Positions 33,501 to 35,196 of a stretch of DNA of 35,196 nt are shown in pieces. The position numbers were made by a program, and so were the translations under genes. The notes beneath the pieces were generated by a model, which did not search any database, was not told the origin of the DNA, and saw nothing but the letters and a program-made list of their open reading frames with translations. The stretch is from Bacteroidales bacterium (GTDB lineage Bacteria; Bacteroidota; Bacteroidia; Bacteroidales; UBA6680): assembly GCA_016926405.1 (NCBI GenBank), contig JAFGOQ010000125.1, positions 1 to 35,196 on the forward strand, given 5' to 3'. The first letter of the stretch is position 1, and each line of letters opens with the position of its first letter.

Positions 33501-34537
33501 CCAAAAGATATATTTTTAATTTCGTTTTTACTAAAACACTGTTTACCTAGAGTACTTACACTGTTTGGAATAACAATTTTAGATAGTTTATTAATCTTAA
33601 AAGAGTACTCACAAATAGTTTTTACACTTGCGGGAATAGTTACATCAACTATCTTATTATTATAAAAAGCGTTAATACCAATCTTTGTTAGAGTTGATGG
33701 TAAAAACACCTTTACAATCCCCTTATTAGCAAATACACCGTCTATATTTTTATCGGCTATTGCTGTTACAGTCTGACCATCTAAAGTTTCAGGAATAGTA
33801 ATACATGTTGATGCAAAATTGTAACTACAACTCTCTATTACTCCATTAGTAACCACAACATCGTCATCGGTAAGAGTGTAACTTACAACTGCTGTATAAT
33901 TTGTTGCAAAATCGGTAACAGATGCTCCACCAGCATATTCTTTACCATTACCATCTATCCAATTTATAAAATTGCCATTTGATAATACTGGCGTTGGTAA
34001 AGTAATAGACAACAAACCAGGATTACTAATAAAAGCTTCTGCCTTTATTAGTGTTACTCCTGTTCCTAGAACAACTTCAGTAATTTTATTAGTTGAAAAA
34101 GCGGCATTTCCAATAACACTCACACTATTAGGTATGGTAATACTTGTTAGCTTATTATTTATAAACGCCCACTCTCCTATTTCTTTAACACTTTCGGGAA
34201 TAGTTAATTCCGTAATATTATTCTTATAAAAAGCATAATTACCAATTTTGGTTAGTGTATTAGGAATTACAATTTTCTCAATCCCTTTATTGTAAAAAAC
34301 ACCATTGTACCAGCTTTTATCCTTAATCCCAACAACTGTCTGTCCATCTAAAGTTTCAGGAATAACAATGTCTTTAATAGCAAAATTGTAACTACAGCTT
34401 TCTATTACTCCATTGGTAACCACAACGTCGTTGTCGGTTAAGGTGTATTGTTGGGCTTGCACTGCTTGGGCACTGCCAACAATAAAAATTAATAGGCCTA
34501 ATAGCCTTACTCTTGTTTGGGTAAAAATTCTTTTCAT
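30527..34537 (-). CDS. Five-module BspA-like leucine-rich-repeat surface protein with T9SS sorting domain
   Basis: This is a secreted or cell-surface protein of 1336 residues. A signal peptide (1-28) is followed by five modules starting near residues 31, 220, 413, 682 and 895. Each opens with a header of the form YTLTDNDVVVTNGVI then ESCSYNFA then IPETLDGQTV, continues with several LRR_5 repeats of the type LTSVTIPNSVTSIGDKAF, and closes with an FINWTDENSKEYA-type segment. A beta domain (YTISGTVTGADDVTVELSGD type) appears twice, near 603 and 1086, and a carboxypeptidase-regulatory-like domain lies near 1168-1250. Residues about 1255-1336 are a type A C-terminal sorting signal of type IX secretion (VYPNPVASTLNIKG to KQFVKK). 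BspA relatives mediate adhesion; the ligand here is unknown. The modules are nearly identical in parts, inviting recombination. Confidence 0.95.
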   Translation of the reverse strand: MKRIFTQTRVRLLGLLIFIVGSAQAVQAQQYTLTDNDVVVTNGVIESCSYNFAIKDIVIPETLDGQTVVGIKDKSWYNGVFYNKGIEKIVIPNTLTKIGNYAFYKNNITELTIPESVKEIGEWAFINNKLTSITIPNSVSVIGNAAFSTNKITEVVLGTGVTLIKAEAFISNPGLLSITLPTPVLSNGNFINWIDGNGKEYAGGASVTDFATNYTAVVSYTLTDDDVVVTNGVIESCSYNFASTCITIPETLDGQTVTAIADKNIDGVFANKGIVKVFLPSTLTKIGINAFYNNKIVDVTIPASVKTICEYSFKINKLSKIVIPNSVSTLGKQCFSKNEIKNISFGTGVTTIGEAAFSENTNLTSLTLPTPNISGFNLIDWKDSKNTSYSAGAVVTSLWESYTANLEDISSYYILTDNDVVVTNGVIQSCSYDFAIKDIVIPETLDGQTVVGIGDLFGGVFGNNGIENIKLPISLKNIGSNAFFGNRLTNVDIPMSVTTIGTNAFVKNLINTLNIPEGVLIIGESAFENNKLTSVVIPKTVIKIGLGAFNYNFSLPFLKLPTAILGGLNSDNWKDNNGKAYNNGAEINDFALEYTAQFSEPKYTISGTVTGADDVTVELSGDVADLKTVNNGEKYTFTVEKGKSVTVTPKKTNYKFTPENYSFANITENKTENDFSAVLSRYTLTDNDVVVTNGVIESCSYDFAIKDIVIPETLDGQTVVGIADDYNDDSGVFGNKGILKVKLPNTLTHIGLLAFSNNELTNVDIPKSVTFIGAEAFYYNELTSVDIPNSVRFIGNSAFSYNQLTSVNISNGVTFIGYDAFAGNKLTSVNIPNSVTFIGGNAFGVAGSLLSFVLPTPIIDGVSFINWIDTNGNNYSGGETVSASYSTYIAISDLYTLKDDDVVVTNGVIQSCSYNLAARCITIPETLDGQTVVGIADGVDGFGVFCAKGFAIIELPNSLVSIGDYAFSYNQLANVVIPNGVTSIGKYAFCDNRLTNITIPNSVTSIGDKAFESNNLTSVTIPNNVTYIGNDAFSDNNISSFVLPQSTKEGHTFINWTDENSKEYAFGATVSDLEVAYTANFCINSYTISGKVTGADGVTVSLSGDASDSKTLNDGDSYSFTVNYGQNLEVLASKDGYSFEPEKYSFTNVNENKTDNNFAATLVVFPVSFTITNGTSPIANATVSFNSAVNTAGVAQGDNYGDFTTNANGVVVIENVIAGNYKYSVSAQGYQTQTGEIAVTNQKVSKAVSLSKVTAIDNILSDAIKVYPNPVASTLNIKGSELIGEVTISNVAGVVVYSTKLNSYEIGIDVSNLQSGVYILRAFVDKGVVVKQFVKK

Positions 34538-34859
34538 GTGATTAATTTTATAACCGCGAAAACTAATGGTTAATAACTATGTAAGCGTTTTATATTTCTT
34601 GGTTATGATTAAGATTTATTTTAGAAACGCTAAAGGTATAAAAAAGAGTAATCTGTTTAAACGTTGTTTTATTAACATTATAATTTCTCCCAAAAAGTTA
34701 TTAACAATATTTATGTGTTGAATAATGCAATATTTCAACTAAACATATAACTACAGAAACTTACACCAGCTAACAAACTATTATTTAACATAATACCGTT
34801 TTAAACTATTCCCCAATCAAATTATTAATATTAATATGATACCTAATAATTCTACCACT

Positions 34860-35196
34860 GAACTAGCAATAATTTTCTGGTGAACGATAGTTTGCAACAC
34901 TTGATCAGCTATAATTTTCTGGTAAACGATAGTTTGCAACACTTGACTAGCAATGATTTTCTGGTAAACGATAGTTTGCAACACTTGATTTGCTCTAATC
35001 TTCTGAAAAACGATAGTTTGCAACACTTGATTAGCTATGAATTTCTGGAAAACATTAGTTTGCAACACTTGATTAGCTATAATTTTCTGGTAAACATTAG
35101 TTTGCAACACTTGATTAGCTATAATTTTCTGGTAAACGATAGTTTGCAACACTTGATTAGCTATAATTTTCTGGTAAACGATAGTTTGCAACACTT
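34860..35196. repeat. 42-bp tandem repeat array, cut by the window edge
   Basis: Eight copies of a 42-bp unit stand head to tail without spacers. Its most constant part is GATAGTTTGCAACACTTGA. Copies near 34860-35060 are diverged, and those toward the right edge are nearly identical, so the array probably grows on that side and continues past 35196. The unit is a multiple of three, and frames stay open on both strands: on the minus strand VLQTIVYQKIIANQ repeats until a stop at 34817, and on the plus strand LISYNFLVNDSLQH repeats. Because both are open and neither resembles a known family, I call it a minisatellite. The minus frame could be the tail of a repeat protein beginning beyond the window. 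Confidence 0.95.

Noticed and set aside
34860-35196. CRISPR array
   Set aside because: The 42-bp units are directly joined without unique spacers, and no cas genes are present.

Overview
The window looks like a chromosomal segment of a low-GC Bacteroidota, most likely an anaerobic or facultative member of the Bacteroidales/Marinilabiliales type. The signs are a giant leucine-rich-repeat surface protein ending in a type IX secretion sorting domain, a DUF5686-type outer-membrane protein with a carboxypeptidase-regulatory-like head, several promoters of the Bacteroidota form TTTG-N17-20-TAnnTTTG, almost no Shine-Dalgarno sequences, and a hybrid cluster protein with the N-terminal cysteine spacing seen in anaerobes. 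The order-level placement is inference.

Layout. 1-1640: a DUF4143-type ATPase gene in a small islet with flanking 16-bp direct repeats and structured, GC-richer DNA behind it. 1640-8590 (minus strand): a heavy-metal efflux operon read from a promoter at 8557-8586. It runs His-rich membrane-anchored protein, His/Cys-rich lipoprotein, CusB-like adaptor, CusA/CzcA-like RND pump, TolC-like outer-membrane channel. 8895-9785: a cation diffusion facilitator (minus). 9929-12169 (plus): an Rrf2-type regulator with three cysteines and the hybrid cluster protein gene hcp, suggesting nitrosative-stress control. 12647-14226: a NarL-type two-component pair with overlapping genes.

14357-22693 is the most unusual part. 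It carries two related modules, each built from a soluble ABC-type ATPase and a HypB/UreG-like GTPase with conserved CxxC motifs, and neither has an ABC permease. Module 1 (plus: 14357-17563) adds a four-cysteine Fe-S protein and a PiT-family-like anion permease. Module 2 (minus: 22693-18957) begins with a DUF1858-type domain joined to a periplasmic-binding-protein fold that has no signal peptide, followed by a cupin, the GTPase, the ATPase with a DUF1858-like N-terminal extension, and a small Cys-rich zinc-ribbon-like protein. A methyltransferase lies between the modules. The arrangement suggests a cytosolic nucleotide-driven metal- or cofactor-handling system rather than a classical transporter. 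I do not recognise it as a characterised system.

23020-35196: an ECF sigma factor without an adjacent anti-sigma gene (minus), a MATE exporter with a TTG start (plus), DNA polymerase IV (minus), the tRNA-modifying methyltransferase MnmD (plus), the DUF5686 protein (plus), a 1336-residue five-module BspA-like surface protein (minus), and a 42-bp tandem repeat array that runs off the right edge. No rRNA, tRNA, CRISPR array or recognisable IS transposase was seen.
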